A stretch of 64,000 nucleotides of DNA from the NCBI GenBank assembly GCA_963970005.1, contig CAXAMN010003780.1:222373-286372 (forward strand). Direction: 5' to 3'. Under the pieces are notes generated by a model, which saw nothing but the letters and a program-made list of their open reading frames with translations, was not told the DNA's origin and did not search any database. Positions 11,901 to 23,335 of this stretch are shown one piece after another. Origin of the DNA: Durusdinium trenchii. Taxonomy: Eukaryota; Sar; Dinophyceae; Suessiales; Symbiodiniaceae. The position numbers were made by a program, and so were the translations under genes. The stretch's first letter is position 1. Every line of letters starts with the position of its first letter.

Positions 11901-14566
11901 GCTTGCGGCCCTTTGTGGCGGAAGGGCTGTCGGACGAGGACTACGCGGTGCCTCGTTGCATCGCCATCTGGCCGGGCCTCCGGTTGGGGCGCCGAGCCGC
12001 GCCGTAGCGCGGAAGCTTCCGTGGTTGAAGACCGCAATGCCCACCCATGCCGGTGGGTGATGTTGGGGACGTCCGAGGTTTGGGTCTACACGGAGGGCTC
12101 CTCACCCTTGCTGCCGGCCTTGCACGCCTTGCTGGGCCTCCGACAGTTGGAGCCTGGGATGGGGTGTCAGACTGGAACAGGGTGGTTCCTGCAAAGGCTG
12201 TGGGGTGGGGAGGGGGTCTACTAACCACACCGATCCAGAGTAGATGGGCCTATTCCTCAGAGAGATCTCAACGCACTTAGATGCACTGCTCAACTGAATG
12301 AGCATTCATTCAGACACTGGATCAACGAACTCGTTGGCCCTTTCCTGCAGCCCTTGACTGCAAGACACAGGAGTGGAACAGCGTAAGCGGTACTTAGAGA
12401 ACATCTGTGTGAAACGAGAGTTGCAGGTACGCCAGGATAGCCACTCCTGGTATCCCCTGTTCAGACTAATTAGCTTCGTTGGGCGTAGTCTACGTAGTCA
12501 TTGGAACACGCTACGCTCCCCTGCTGCTGGTTTGTGCAACTGAATTGGTGCAATAAAGGAAACAAATTGAATTATGTAGATGCAAGACCTGTTGGTGACC
12601 CCTGCATACAGGGTGTGGCACACACAGGTGTTCGAGAAAGAGAAACGAAAAACAGAAAGAACGAAACAAGGGGGGAGCGTGGATCAACTAACGAGCCTAA
12701 AAAGCAACCTAACAAGCCTTGAGTGAGAGAAAGGCCTAACAAACAAACGAAAGCCAGGAGAGAAAGGTGCATGTGGGGTTATGGGGGGGGGGTGTGAGCA
12801 CCCTGACGGGTAAGGCACATGGCCACAAAGCCGAGTATGTCCGGCGCACCCTTGACTGAAAAGGCTTGGATTACAGCAAAACAAGCCTTTAGCAACGAAC
12901 AAAAGACCTAGAAAAAGAGAAGGCGAAAGAAGGAAGGAAAGCAGTTCAAATGAATTCAGGTCCAGTTAAATGCAAATTATATGCACGCAACTGGTTGAAT
13001 GATCAGTGAACTTGTACCGTGACGCCGGCGGTATTCGTTCAGCATTATCATGCAATACTTTGAGCGGAAATGGGCCCCAGGTGCAATAAAGTTGAATCAG
13101 GAAGCTTGGCCTTCAGAAGAAGGAATGAAGTACGCGTCCCGAAGGGACCACACGGCACACCACAGTGGGACGATGCCGCGAAGACACACTTAGATGCACT
13201 GCTCAACTGAATGAGCATTCATTCGGACATTGGATCAACGAACTCGTTAGCCCTTTACTGCATTAGCCCTTGACTGCAAAACGCAGGAATGGAACAGCGT
13301 AAGCGGTACTTAGAGAACATCTGGTGAACCCATTTTTGATCAGCGCAATGACAGATTTTTGCCTCTCTGACCTGACCCAGACAAGTGTTGCTTTGTAAAC
13401 ACCTGCATTGCCCCTCAAATGTCGGGATGCACTGGGCCTTTTTGGTTCTGTCGTGCCCTTGGTTTGTCGGAGTGCAGCTCGGTTGCTGGTGTTCTTCCCA
13501 CCCACTGTATATATACTGTATACTGATGTATACTGTATTTATTTATTTCTATCTATCTATCTATCTATCGATCGATCGATCTATCTATCTATCTATCTAT
13601 CTATACCCTGTGTATTTTGACTTAATCTAGGTGTGGAGGCTTTGGGGCTGTCCCGGGAGCCCGTCCTCAGTTCGGGCTTTCTTCACCGGATCGGACCCCA
13701 GGATGGCATTTCTGGACCCTTGCAAGAGCACTGGCAGCAGGGGCGGCCCCTTGGACTAAACTGAAGAAGCAATTCCAAGTGAAAGAAACCACCCACGCTG
13801 CCATACCTGAGGCCGCGGATGCCACAGAACCACCGCAACTTCTTGGCCTCCTGGCATTTTCAGTCGACGTAGTAGACAGATTTCGGGGTGGCACCATTCT
13901 TGATCCGACCTGCAAGACTCCTCCTCATTTTGCTAGGCTCATCATCGCATGCGAGCGTATTGACTATCTTGTGGCCTCTGCATTTTCTCAAATAGAACCA
14001 CTCCCTGAAATGATCATGGAACTGGACAACCTACTTGTTTGTAGAGGCCAAATATTCACCCAAGGGGGCCATGCCTCTTGCGATTCCTGGAACTTGGAAG
14101 GGGCCCTCACTTCCACACGCGGTGCGAAAATAGCGGGGCCGGTCAACGAGGATGCCGGTGAAAGCTGCCTCAGACGGTCAACAGTAGGAACTGCCAATGA
14201 AAGCTGGAGTCCCAAATTCTTTTTGCCTTGGTTTTGGGACGGCATCATTCTCCGACAAGAGCCCACACGAGTCATTCTGTACGGCATGGTAGCACGTGTG
14301 GACAGATGAATTTGGAAGTTGCAAGATGTTGCAAGTACTGTAGCCTTCTAGAACCAATCAATGTTGAAGACTCCATTCAGTCCCTGCCGTCGTTCTGGTT
14401 TCTTCCCCACACCGCCACACCTTCCTCCGACACCTCATCTTTTTCTGCATCGGAGGATCGTCTGGAGCAAGGGGTCTCCATCAGGGCCTATTGCTTGTGC
14501 GCTTGGAGGCACGCTTCGGTGGAGGGGATTGCTGCCTTGGAGGATGCCTTCAACAACTGCATTGAG
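8906..14566 (+). CDS. Second IDO-like gene or pseudogene (multi-exon, diverged)
   Basis: A second set of IDO-like exons lies in the same strand and order as the first gene. They are 8,906 to about 8,965 (LPEWLAEVVRHLEVLVG, tentative N-terminal exon), about 9,409-9,440 (EYHELVLNNWQ), about 9,788-9,871 (ETIHLVQPVARFLATPDEE), 10,495 to about 10,645 (KLHLVLEAEGGRAICTAQ, then AVIAALNQLAADVAA), 11,889 to about 11,950 (AVMMQRLRPFVAEG, tentative), 12,078 to about 12,150 (VYTEGSSPLLPALHALLGL) and 14,509-14,566 (ALEDAFNNCIEA; AG|G acceptor, GC donor). These correspond to successive blocks of the first gene. The heme-ligand exon (FR..H) and the GTGGT exon were not found with confidence; 17,808-17,850 reads VVGTGLRGS and might be a diverged version. 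It may be a paralog with long introns or a decaying duplicate. Confidence 0.55.
12271..12412. repeat. ~140-bp dispersed direct repeat, copy 1
   Basis: About 140 bp beginning CACTTAGATGCACTGCTCAA and ending GGTACTTAGAGAACATCT recurs 915 bp downstream with roughly 90% identity by eye. It lies in an intron of the second IDO-like gene and has no coding frame or terminal repeats. Confidence 0.85.
13186..13326. repeat. ~140-bp dispersed direct repeat, copy 2
   Basis: This is the partner of the copy at 12,271. The differences are scattered substitutions and an insertion near TTTACTGCATTAGCCC. A weaker trace of the first ~20 bp (CACTTAGATCAATGCTC) occurs at about 20,107. Confidence 0.85.
13549..13604. 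repeat. (TCTA)n tetranucleotide microsatellite
   Basis: About 14 units of TCTA are interrupted by three ATCG variants. Together with the AT-rich lead-in it makes up a simple-sequence tract in an intron of the second IDO-like gene. Confidence 0.95.
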
Positions 14567-15837
14567 GCGGGCAGGGCAGCCTGAGCGGAGTGGAGGAGGG
14601 GGCTTTTAGCCCTAAGAAGGAAGGAAGAGCTGAGAGGATCTGGTGTGGGAGGTTTAGATGGATGGTGCAGCCATCGAGGGGCATATTGAGGCCACTTCTT
14701 TGCTATAGACGCCTGCCACCAGGAGGGGGTTGTCTTCTGCCCCGTCTTTCCTGGGCCGGTGCCCCCAGCCACTCTTCACTTCTGCCCTGTCAAACCCTCG
14801 ATTCCCAATGGACTCTACAAGGGCGGGTAGTAGCTGAACCGGAAGGTGCACAAAGAGGTCATTAATTGGTAGAATCTGTTCACCATGCGTCATTAGTGTG
14901 GGGTTGCTTTCGGAGGAAGCGGGAAGTCAACACGAAGAAGGTTTGCATGCTCAACGCTGAGGGCACACCCCAAAGACCATCAGGTCGTGACACGCCGTAG
15001 GGCCATAGGGTTGATTTTTGACCTTTGCAATCAATCTAACATTTCAGCAGTAGCAATCTCAGGGGCATATATTATAAGGAAGGATTCAAGGATCAAGTGC
15101 CTGTAAAGCATTGCCGAGGGGAGGGGGCACAAGGGTCAGATTTGGACCCGCAGACCGGTCAAGTGCTTTTCTCTTTAAGTTTGCAGCGTTCGGCAGACGG
15201 CAAGTGCCAGTCCAACGGCCAGAATCCTTTTGTCTTCCCGTGTGGTTGCCACATTTGTAGCATCTCACAAGCTGGTGAAGTCTCTTGGCCCGGGGTTGCA
15301 CTGTCACACGGCCCACATGCTGGGTCTGTGCAGGGTGCTGGGGCTTCACGTGCTTGTCTTCGTCGTCTTCTTCTTCTTCCTCCTCTTTCGTCTTCGTCGT
15401 CTTCTTCTTCTTCTTCCTCTTTCGCCTACTTTAGAAAGCATTTGTATAAACAAATGAATCAGAAAGGTTTGGGCGAACGAAGCAAGCCTAGAGTCCGCCT
15501 TTTCTCCGCCTGGGCGAAAATACGTGCGTGCATCGAGCCAAGCTCCGACGAAACGTCGAGCGACCTCCGGCGGTCGATTGGGAGGCCCTCCTGAAGTGCT
15601 TGGGCCACAGATGTGAGGGGCGGGGCGGTGCCGGAAGAGGTGGCAGGGAACGGAACCAAGGTGGGTTCTTTCGGTTTTCAAGATGGGTGCCGGAATAGGT
15701 CTCGCTTTTCAAGGGAAAAAATCGTTCCAGCTTCTCTTCCTAATTCTGAACTTGGAAGAACCGAAGAACCGGTGTATCACACGACGCCCAGCCTTCGCCA
15801 GTCGGCAGGGCACGGCTGGACGGCCAGTTCCCGTCCC

Positions 15838-18482
15838 ACTGAGGTACTGTTCCCTGCGTCAGCGCCTGGTTAGCCGGTTGTTCCCCAACGTGTCTCGGAT
15901 CCGGCGGATGAGCGCTGAGCAGGAGCAGGTCATCCGCAGAGGGCGTCGCTGGGCGGAAGAGTGCAGATGGTGGGAACTGCTGATTGGGAAAACTGCGAGT
16001 GGGGTGTGGGTAAGTGAGGAGTACATCAGTCAGTCGAAAGTTTCAGTGCTCGGTGAGTGGTCCCGAGTCTGGGGCCATGAGGGTCTTTTTTCGTCGCGGA
16101 TTTCGGCTATGGACATTGCTGGGGATGACTTACCATAGCAAGGCGTCCACGGCCTGGAAAGAGATGCTGCAGGCCGACCCTGGCGACCCTGGGGTGGTGC
16201 CGAAACTGATGCCTCGGGCCATGGGCCATGGCATGGGATGATTAGTGGTCCCACAAGCAACCACTCTGGCGCGCGCACACACATATATGCCGTGTATATG
16301 TATGTTTGTATGTACGTACTGTAGGTATGGATGGATGCTATGCTACGGTATGCTATGGTATGGTATGGCAGTAACGTAATGTACTGCAATCCAAGCCAAG
16401 GCAATGCAATGGTATGGATGTATGTATTAATGTAATGTAATGTAGTGTAATGTACTGTATTGCATTGCATTGTATTGTATTGTGTTGTAGTATTGTATGT
16501 AATGGCATGTAATGCATAGAAGTTCGTAAAGGATGTTAACAATCTCGATATTTTATGTTGGATTGATGATATTTCCAAAAGGCATTGTTCATTTTACATG
16601 CGCGTTTTTGGGCTACCAACAGTCCAATGCGGAAAACAGAAACATTTGCAAAAACAACAATTCTCTAAGTACAAAACTGGCCCGAGAACGCCGAACAACC
16701 ATAAAACTCGCTTCCAACCTCTTACAGGGTATGCTTTAAGGCTCAAGAAAGGGAAGTTATGGAGAAAAAATGGAAAAGGGGCGCCATCACTTTGCGTGAT
16801 GGAACGTACTGGTGGCTCTTCCTTGGCGCCGACAGCGGGAGTGGGAATTCTGTGAATGACAGCTATGAGATTTGATCTGCACTAGCAAGATTGCAACGTT
16901 TTTCTTTTTAAGAAGATCAATGATTCGACACTAATGCTAGTGCGCTGTGCTCCTCCCATATGCCAAATTGTCAAGTTGTGAGAGATGTTCTTCAAGAATG
17001 CTATCAACTCCAGCTCCATCCTACTTTTCTTCCTCCCTATCAACAACATCATATCATCATTGACCGCTATTCATTTCCACAGGCCATTCGGCCAAACGAA
17101 GATTGAGCCTAATGTCACCAAGTTGAGAAATCTCTCCACATCCTCCAAATCACTATCTACAAAAAGTGATTGGAATCACTTAAAACTGGACAGGTAACAC
17201 TGTTTGAACTGTCAAAAACCCAGCCGTCCTTAACATGGCCTACGAACTTCCATAATGTAATGTAACGGTAAATCGTGTAATGGTATGTAGTGTAATGTAA
17301 TGTTGTGTAGTAGTGTAATGTGATGTAGTGTAATGTAATGTCACGTCATGTAATGTTATGTAGTGTGTGTAATGTAATGTCGACCTTCCCGTTTCCCATT
17401 TGATTCCACCAGGTTTGGCCCTGCTGCAGATGCGGAGGGTCGCGGATGCACAGCGCATGCTCTTGTCAGAAAGCTTGTGAGTGAGGGACTTAATCACGGC
17501 GGCTGTGGCTTACGAACCCACAGGGGATGGCAACACAGCACCACACTCTGTGTTTCAGAAGGGAAAAGTTGAAAACCTCTGGTATGTCTCAGCAAGTGCC
17601 AAGTGCTTGATATCCTTTTATTGGGGGGCCACGGCCGAAGACCAATCCCTTCTGCCAGATTTTAGAGCCATGCAAGTGTCAACTGAACTGAACATCTTCT
17701 TTAAAAAACGATATATGTATCCTGTTCTTCCGTGATCTATCTGGCGGAAGCGGTTGCTCTGCTGGTAGGTTCCTTCGCCCACCAATACCAACTGAAGGAC
17801 CTCCACGACTCTGTGGTTGGCACTGGCCTCCGGGGGTCACGTCCAGTGCAGCGACCGTTGACGTGTCACCCTCCGCAGAACACCAAAAGGCGGAGCGGCG
17901 AGTCCGGAGCTTTTTCCGGGGTGGGGACACCGGGATGCTGGAGGAGGCTGGCCAGATGGATCAACTTCGTTTTCGTATCAGTTTGTTCTCTTTCCACCCA
18001 CGCCCGTGACACAGGAGAAAAGACCAATTCTAATCTCTCTCACCTGCCATTCAGGGATGCGTGCATCCTGTGAGGCCTCAGTTACAACCAACTTCCTCTT
18101 CAAAGGGTCAGCGGTTCCCATGTTTGGTCGCGGGCGAATGGGGCCCACCCTTTCCCATCCCCGTTCCATGGTGCCTTCATGTAGACTCTTGATCAATCAT
18201 GTAGGGCGCCTCTTGACATGGGGGCTAAACCTAAGTTGATTCTGGTTTTACTTGAGTTGATTCTTTAGACTCAACTAAGATCAACTTTAACCTACCTTTA
18301 GAATGCCACCTAGGACTCAACCTACCAGTGTCATGAATCAACTCCAACCGACCTTCGACCGGTCGGACCGATAGACCGATACTACCGGCAGGATCCGTCC
18401 TTCGAGGAGCTGAGCTCGGTCTTTGCGCCCTTCGACCCGGTGCCTCGTTTCGGAGAACGAGACGAACGGAAGGAACGGGCGG
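15838..18482 (+). CDS. Cluster of exon-like islands, unknown product
   Basis: Five short plus-strand islands have protein-like composition (amphipathic, charged helices), but I cannot assign a family or prove they form one gene. They are 15,838-15,985 (LRQRLVSRLFPNVSRIRRMS, then EQEQVIRRGRRWAEE), 16,137-16,210 (STAWKEMLQADPGDPGVV), 17,413-17,471 (GLALLQMRRVADAQRMLLSE, after a CCAG|G acceptor), about 17,870-17,985 (AEHQKAERRVRSFF, then MLEEAGQMDQLRFRISLF) and 18,369-18,482 (YYRQDPSFEELSSVFAPFD, ending in a stop). The spacing would suit dinoflagellate introns. Chance open frames cannot be excluded. Confidence 0.22.
16320..16512. repeat. Degenerate pentanucleotide repeat (TAATG/TATGG family), first tract
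   Basis: The tract is imperfect runs of GTAATGTAATG, GTATGGTATGG and TTGTATTGTATTG. It is a slippage-prone simple repeat without coding value; a 180-codon antisense open frame across it reflects only the repeat period. Confidence 0.85.
17255..17385. repeat. Degenerate TAATG repeat, second tract
   Basis: Units of GTAATGTAATG and GTAGTGTAATG recur over about 130 bp. It is the same family of simple repeat as the tract 900 bp upstream and separates two of the exon-like islands. Confidence 0.85.
18178..18193. repeat. Solo copy of a 16-bp terminal repeat (CATGTAGACTCTTGAT)
   Basis: The 16 bases are identical to the reverse complement of the right terminal repeat of the foldback element at 40,858-40,945. 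Only one end is recognisable here, so it looks like a remnant of the same small element family. Confidence 0.5.
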
Positions 18483-19365
18483 AAGCAAGCTGACAGGAGT
18501 TCATGAAGTCAAGCGGTTCCCTCGGATCTGGGGAGGTACTGTGAGTCACTCATTTTAGAGAAGATCCCCCAAGTGCTAGCGACCGAAAGGTGGAGAGTGC
18601 CCCTCTGAGTGTTTGGGTTTCTTACTGCCCTAGCTTCGTCAAGGTCCAAGAAGCCTTTTCGGATAGGGGGTGGCTTCAAAAGTTATTCCAGGGGTCATCT
18701 GACCTACTGGAATATTTTTTTTGGAATAATATGTCTGGAATACTATTTTAGCTAGGTAGTGGTTCAAGGTACTACCTATAAATTTGGAATAAATTTGGAA
18801 TAATATTCCAAGATGTACACACATGTAGGCGTATTGTCTCTCCAAGTGCATTTGGGGTTTCACACCGAATTATTGGAGCGGTGTTGCGACAGGGATGAAA
18901 AACAGTTGAGTGCAAAGCACAACTATGGTTTTGCAGCCTGATGTTTAGAAATTATTCCTGAACGTGAATGACATACCAGAATAATTTCCAGCATCATTGT
19001 GACTAGGGGTCAGAATAACTTATAAATTATTCCAGGGGGGCCTTGAGAGGGAGTCCCCTTAAGCCACGGCCCATCTTTTCGGAATATCCTTTGTACGACC
19101 CGTGTTGGATGCTGTACTGTGTTCAGACAAATGTCAGACAAATACAACAAAAATGTGCTCTCACACGCAAAAGGGATCCCCAACCAGACTTCAAGCAATA
19201 CTCGTGAGACTTTTGGGATTCGCTCCTTCGAGTTGCCTTGGGCGAGTTCCCTGAGGAAGGCACGGGGCAGATCCCCAAGGAGGCGCCACCGAGGGACACC
19301 ACTCCATATCAGAGAAGGGGGAAGGCGGACCGAAAATGAGGGGCATGCGGCATGGTGCATTTAGT

Positions 19366-19412
19366 CTTGGGCTTCGAGGAAGCAGCTGCACTTCAATTCC
19401 TCGAAGCCCAAG
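19366..19412. repeat. Perfect 16-bp inverted repeat with a 15-nt loop
   Basis: The left arm at 19,366-19,381 reads CTTGGGCTTCGAGGAA and the right arm at 19,397-19,412 is its exact reverse complement. The loop is 15 nt. No coding feature overlaps convincingly. It could be a cruciform, a structured RNA or a small foldback element; there is no poly-T run after it. Confidence 0.85.
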
Positions 19413-20585
19413 CTGAAGTGACAAAGCCCCAGAGGAGTGGACAGAGTGCTCTTTGATCTGTTGGTTTGCAAGTGTTTTCCATCCCGACAAGAAGACCCGA
19501 AGACCCTTGGGCAATGGGAAGCTCAGCAGTTTTCCTTGGTGGGGTTGCAGTCCCAACACGAGGTTTTCGGTTTCGGTGGGGGCTGGGAGGTGTTCCTGCA
19601 TCTCATGACCTCTGTGGGCGATCGCTTTGAAGCCGAAGAAGTGGACTCCATGTGCTCTGGAAGGATCAGCCAACAGCTTGGTGAGAGGGGAACGGGTGGC
19701 ATCACGAGATCCTTTCAGTCACAGTAGTCATCAGGTGTGTGATACCAACCTTCTCCCCCTGGGCACGTCTGGCAGATTGTCGAACCCGAATCTGGATGAA
19801 TTTGGTAAAGATCCACCAGCTTGGTAGTTGATGGTCCCTTTGGCCGTTTTGGAGGCGATGGGCCGAAGCGACACTACAATGAAATTTGAGATCAAGTGTT
19901 GTGCAATGTGCAAGCTTTTTCCGTCAACCCTCCGACTTTTTGAGGAGTTGATGGTGTTGATGTTCCCTTGACGAAAATGGTCAGCCTTTCCATCGCCTGA
20001 CCATCTCAGGATGGTGGACCTACAGAGCGGCAAAGAAGCAACTGGGCGGCAAAGCCGTAGCCTTGGCAACATGGCCAAACATCAGATATTACACCAATGT
20101 GCACACACACTTAGATCAATGCTCGCAAGAGCTGTATCAGTTATGATCTCCCTGTGAGGCTAGCCCGTCACGCTTACTCTTGGCTGATGAACCGCAAGGT
20201 GGAAGAGTCCGCATCAACAGTATTGTTTAACATGGGTGAGACGGAGGAAGCTCATTAGCCCTTTATGGTGTGTTAAAATGGCAGGTACACAGTCAGGCGT
20301 CTCTGACCGCTTCCCATGACATCACTAGCTTCGTTGGCCAGCGTTGTGATGTCATGCCATGCGCTGGCCCCCTGCTCTGCACACGGGAATGCAAGATATA
20401 TGATCGAATTACAAAGGGTAGGTCCCTTAGTGTGGGTGTTGACACACACACACACATCCGCACACACACACACACACACGCACTCTGTTGATTGGGGGTA
20501 GGGGCACGGAGATCATGCAGTACAGTTCGCTCACAAAATCTGCTGCGTGCCCGAAAATCAAGCATGGTGACGCATCGTTTTGCAC

Positions 20586-23335
20586 TGATCACTCGCAGGC
20601 ACTGTGCCAGGTCATGCCCTTTTTGGGCGTAAAGGTGGGCGAGGTGAGCGAGGGCCCGCTCAGTTGCCGAGGCCGGGTAGGTGTAGTTACGAATCAAGTG
20701 GGCGCGGGAGTTGAGGCCAGACAAACGTAGCCGTTGGGAACCTGCGGAAGCGTGGTCGCTGATCTTCCATGGGGCATGTGGTGGGATGTAGGTGATCGCG
20801 CGTTGAGTGAGATCCACATCGAAGCCACTGGAGGTGCATGTCCTCCACAGGTCGCAGCTCTACTGGATTGCGGAAGAAACCCGGATGAATCAAAGTTTGG
20901 ATGCCGATGTGGTTCAGGAAGGTATCGTTGAACGTGATGAAGCGATTGTCGACATAGCGATAGTAGGCAAAGTGCATCTGGGTGTGGTGGGTCAGGCTGT
21001 GGTGCAATTGAGTCCAGGAGTGTTCGATGAGGGTAGTGGCGACATTGCACAAGGCAGGTGAGAGTTGGGACCCAATCCCTGCTCCACGTGTCTGTTTGAA
21101 GCTTTTTCAATGGTTGGAATGTCTTCCGTGTCGATGGTGCGTTGCGTGGGGTGGCGGCGGTGATGTTGTCCAATGTGGGACAATTGGATGGGATTGCCGG
21201 CGGCCAAAATGTCAATGGTGAGAGTGGGTGTGTCATACGTGGGATTCCACTTGGTGGTGAGGCTTGTTACCGCGTCCAGCAGGCGGTTTTGTGGTACTGA
21301 GTTGAAGAACCCAACGAGGTCATCATTGATGGCGTGTAGAGTAATGTGTGAAGGTAGTAAAAGGCGGAGGATCACAGTTGTGATTGCGGTGGAGGCAGCT
21401 CGAAGAGTACCGAAGTGGGATTTGAAGTACGAAATGATGGTGCGGCCTTTCTGCCAGTGCTTCTTGGCTTTCAGGTGGACGATGCCATAAGGCATGGTGA
21501 ATTGGGCACGAAAGCCCCATCGGTATTTTCTGCGTAGGTGGCCTGGGAAGGCTTGCTGGAGGTGGAGTCGAATGGTGTCGTTGGTGTGATCCGGGAGAGG
21601 TTGGAAAAGTTCAGGTGACTGCCAGGTGGCAAGACATCCTTGGAAATAGATCTTCGGGCAAAAGACCCGCAGGTGTTGCAGTTCATGGTCGGCGTGGTGG
21701 AGGACTACCTGGTCACCAAGGAAGTGTTGCAACTGTTTGATGGAACGTGCTGTGAATCGTGGTTCGGTGTGTAGATGTTGGAGGTGTTAGTGCCATTGGT
21801 CGGCCAGGGAATGCTGGGCGTGTGCGACAAGCGTAGGTGGCAATCCGTGATGTTTCAGCCGGCTTTGTGGAAAGTGCCAAACAAAGTATTGGTGTTTGGT
21901 AGGAAAGAAGTGCTGCTCATGTTGGCGCCAAGGAAATGGCGCAGGTGGGGTGGCAGTTGTAGGTCATCCAATGTGACAATGAGGTGATCAGCTGCTCGTG
22001 GGTGGTCCCTTTGATCTAGTAGTGTGCTGAGGTGTGTACAGACGCAGGGGAGCTGTTCCTCGTGAGGGGGATAGTGGAAAACCTGCTCCTTGGCTGCGTA
22101 AAGTGTCGTGAGCTGCCTCCCTGAGCTTGCAGGTGGGGAGGTGAAACGGTATGGCAAGGTGTTTGTGTTTGTGAAGTAAGCCGGTGAGCCACCGTTGGGT
22201 GTTCTGCTGGAAGGCAGTGTGGCAGTGTGGGCCAAGAATGGAATTGTGAATGGCTGGTTGGTTTCGGGGGTGTGAGGTTGCGGTACTTCAAGGCTTCGTT
22301 GAGAATGTGCATGGCTGCATGGCCTTGCTCCGTCCTGGTTCTTCAAGCCTGGCGGCCACACGTCGAATGGCGTAGACCTCGAGTTCTGAGTAGCGACCTG
22401 AGCGAAGCTGGCGCGCGGTATCGTAGGAAGCTCGAATGGGTTTGGTCAGTTTATGTAAGACAGTGAGTGCATGTAGTTTGTGGGATGTGTGTAGGACTGG
22501 TTGCTTGGTGGTGCGTAGACGTCGTCTCAGGCGACGGAAAAGTCTGTAGTGATTGGCCAGGCGTGGGTAGAAATGGGCGCGGTGGCGTGTGAATTGCCAG
22601 CCGTCAGGCTTGAGTTTGAGGTGTTGTGATACAAATGGCCAGTTGAGTTCGTGGACCCATGCTTGGTCATAGTCCGAAAAGGTAGAAATGTGTATGGTGG
22701 AGTAGTTGGTGATGGTGCCTGCGGAGTGCCAGTGCGGAGTGAAAGTTCCGCTGAAATGGGTGTGTTGTGTGAGAGTTGTTTGAGTTTGGCTTGTCTGTTG
22801 GTGACATGGCCGGTGGATTGACGGTTGGTAGTGCTGGTACTGCTTGAGGAGGCGGTGGCGGAGGGGGCTGATGGTACTGGTGGTGGTGGTGGTGGTGGTG
22901 AGTGATATGTGGGTGGAGCCTGCGGTGGCACTGAATGGTGTGTAGTCGGCGGAGGCTGCGAAACCGCAGGTATAGCTTGAAGATGGATCAATCTGTTGGT
23001 GGTGGGCAACTGGAGGTGGATGTCCCGTAGTGGGGTGCAGTGAAGGTGGATGTCCCGCAGTGTGGTGCGGTGAAGTGGAGTGCTGTGCTGTGGATGGGTA
23101 GACTTGGGTAGACCATCATTGGTGGCGGATAAGTTGCTGGTACTGGAACTGGGTATGGCTGTGGAGTGAGATAATGAGGTACTGGGTATGGATATGCCGG
23201 GTAGTGTTGTGGAGGTGGGGTCATGGCATACGGTGTTGGCATAGGCTGCGGTGCCATCGGTGCTGGGCGATAAGCAGCTGGCATGGTCGGAGGTGCCGTC
23301 ATCGGAGCTGTGGAAACATGCCATGGGTAGTGCAT
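20586..23335 (-). pseudogene. Decayed reverse-transcriptase gene with a YVDN catalytic box
   Basis: Read on the minus strand, the gene starts with a Pro/Tyr-rich N-terminus (23,335 to about 22,990) and continues through a Pro/Ser/Thr-rich linker. At about 22,740-22,321 comes a conserved-looking block (WHSAGTITNYSTIHIS, VHELNWPFVSQHLKLKPDGW). RT blocks follow: KKHWQKGRTIISYFK near 21,450, motif A NDDLVGFFNSVPQ at about 21,298-21,330, a motif B-like GIGSQLSPALCN segment near 21,060, and motif C YRYVDNRF at about 20,940-20,970. A terminal part runs to about 20,590 (LTQRAITYIP, NYTYPASATERALAHL). The frame changes at least five times, so it is a pseudogene. The motif C second Asp is Asn. No LTRs, endonuclease or target duplication were seen. 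I believe RTs of this RYVDNR type are common in dinoflagellate genomes; class assignment is open. Confidence 0.7.

Larger units (their letters stand above)
14567..20585. other. Large region with simple repeats and unassigned exon-like islands
   Basis: No recognised gene. Simple repeats include a TCTTC/CTT tract at about 15,357-15,422 and a (CA)n run at 20,441-20,482. The strongest coding-like islands are listed separately. 18,670-19,040 is AT-rich with many GGAATAAT/ATTATTCC motifs, including the palindrome GGAATAATATTCC at 18,797-18,809. 19,440-19,700 is open on both strands but has no recognisable motif. Confidence 0.4.
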
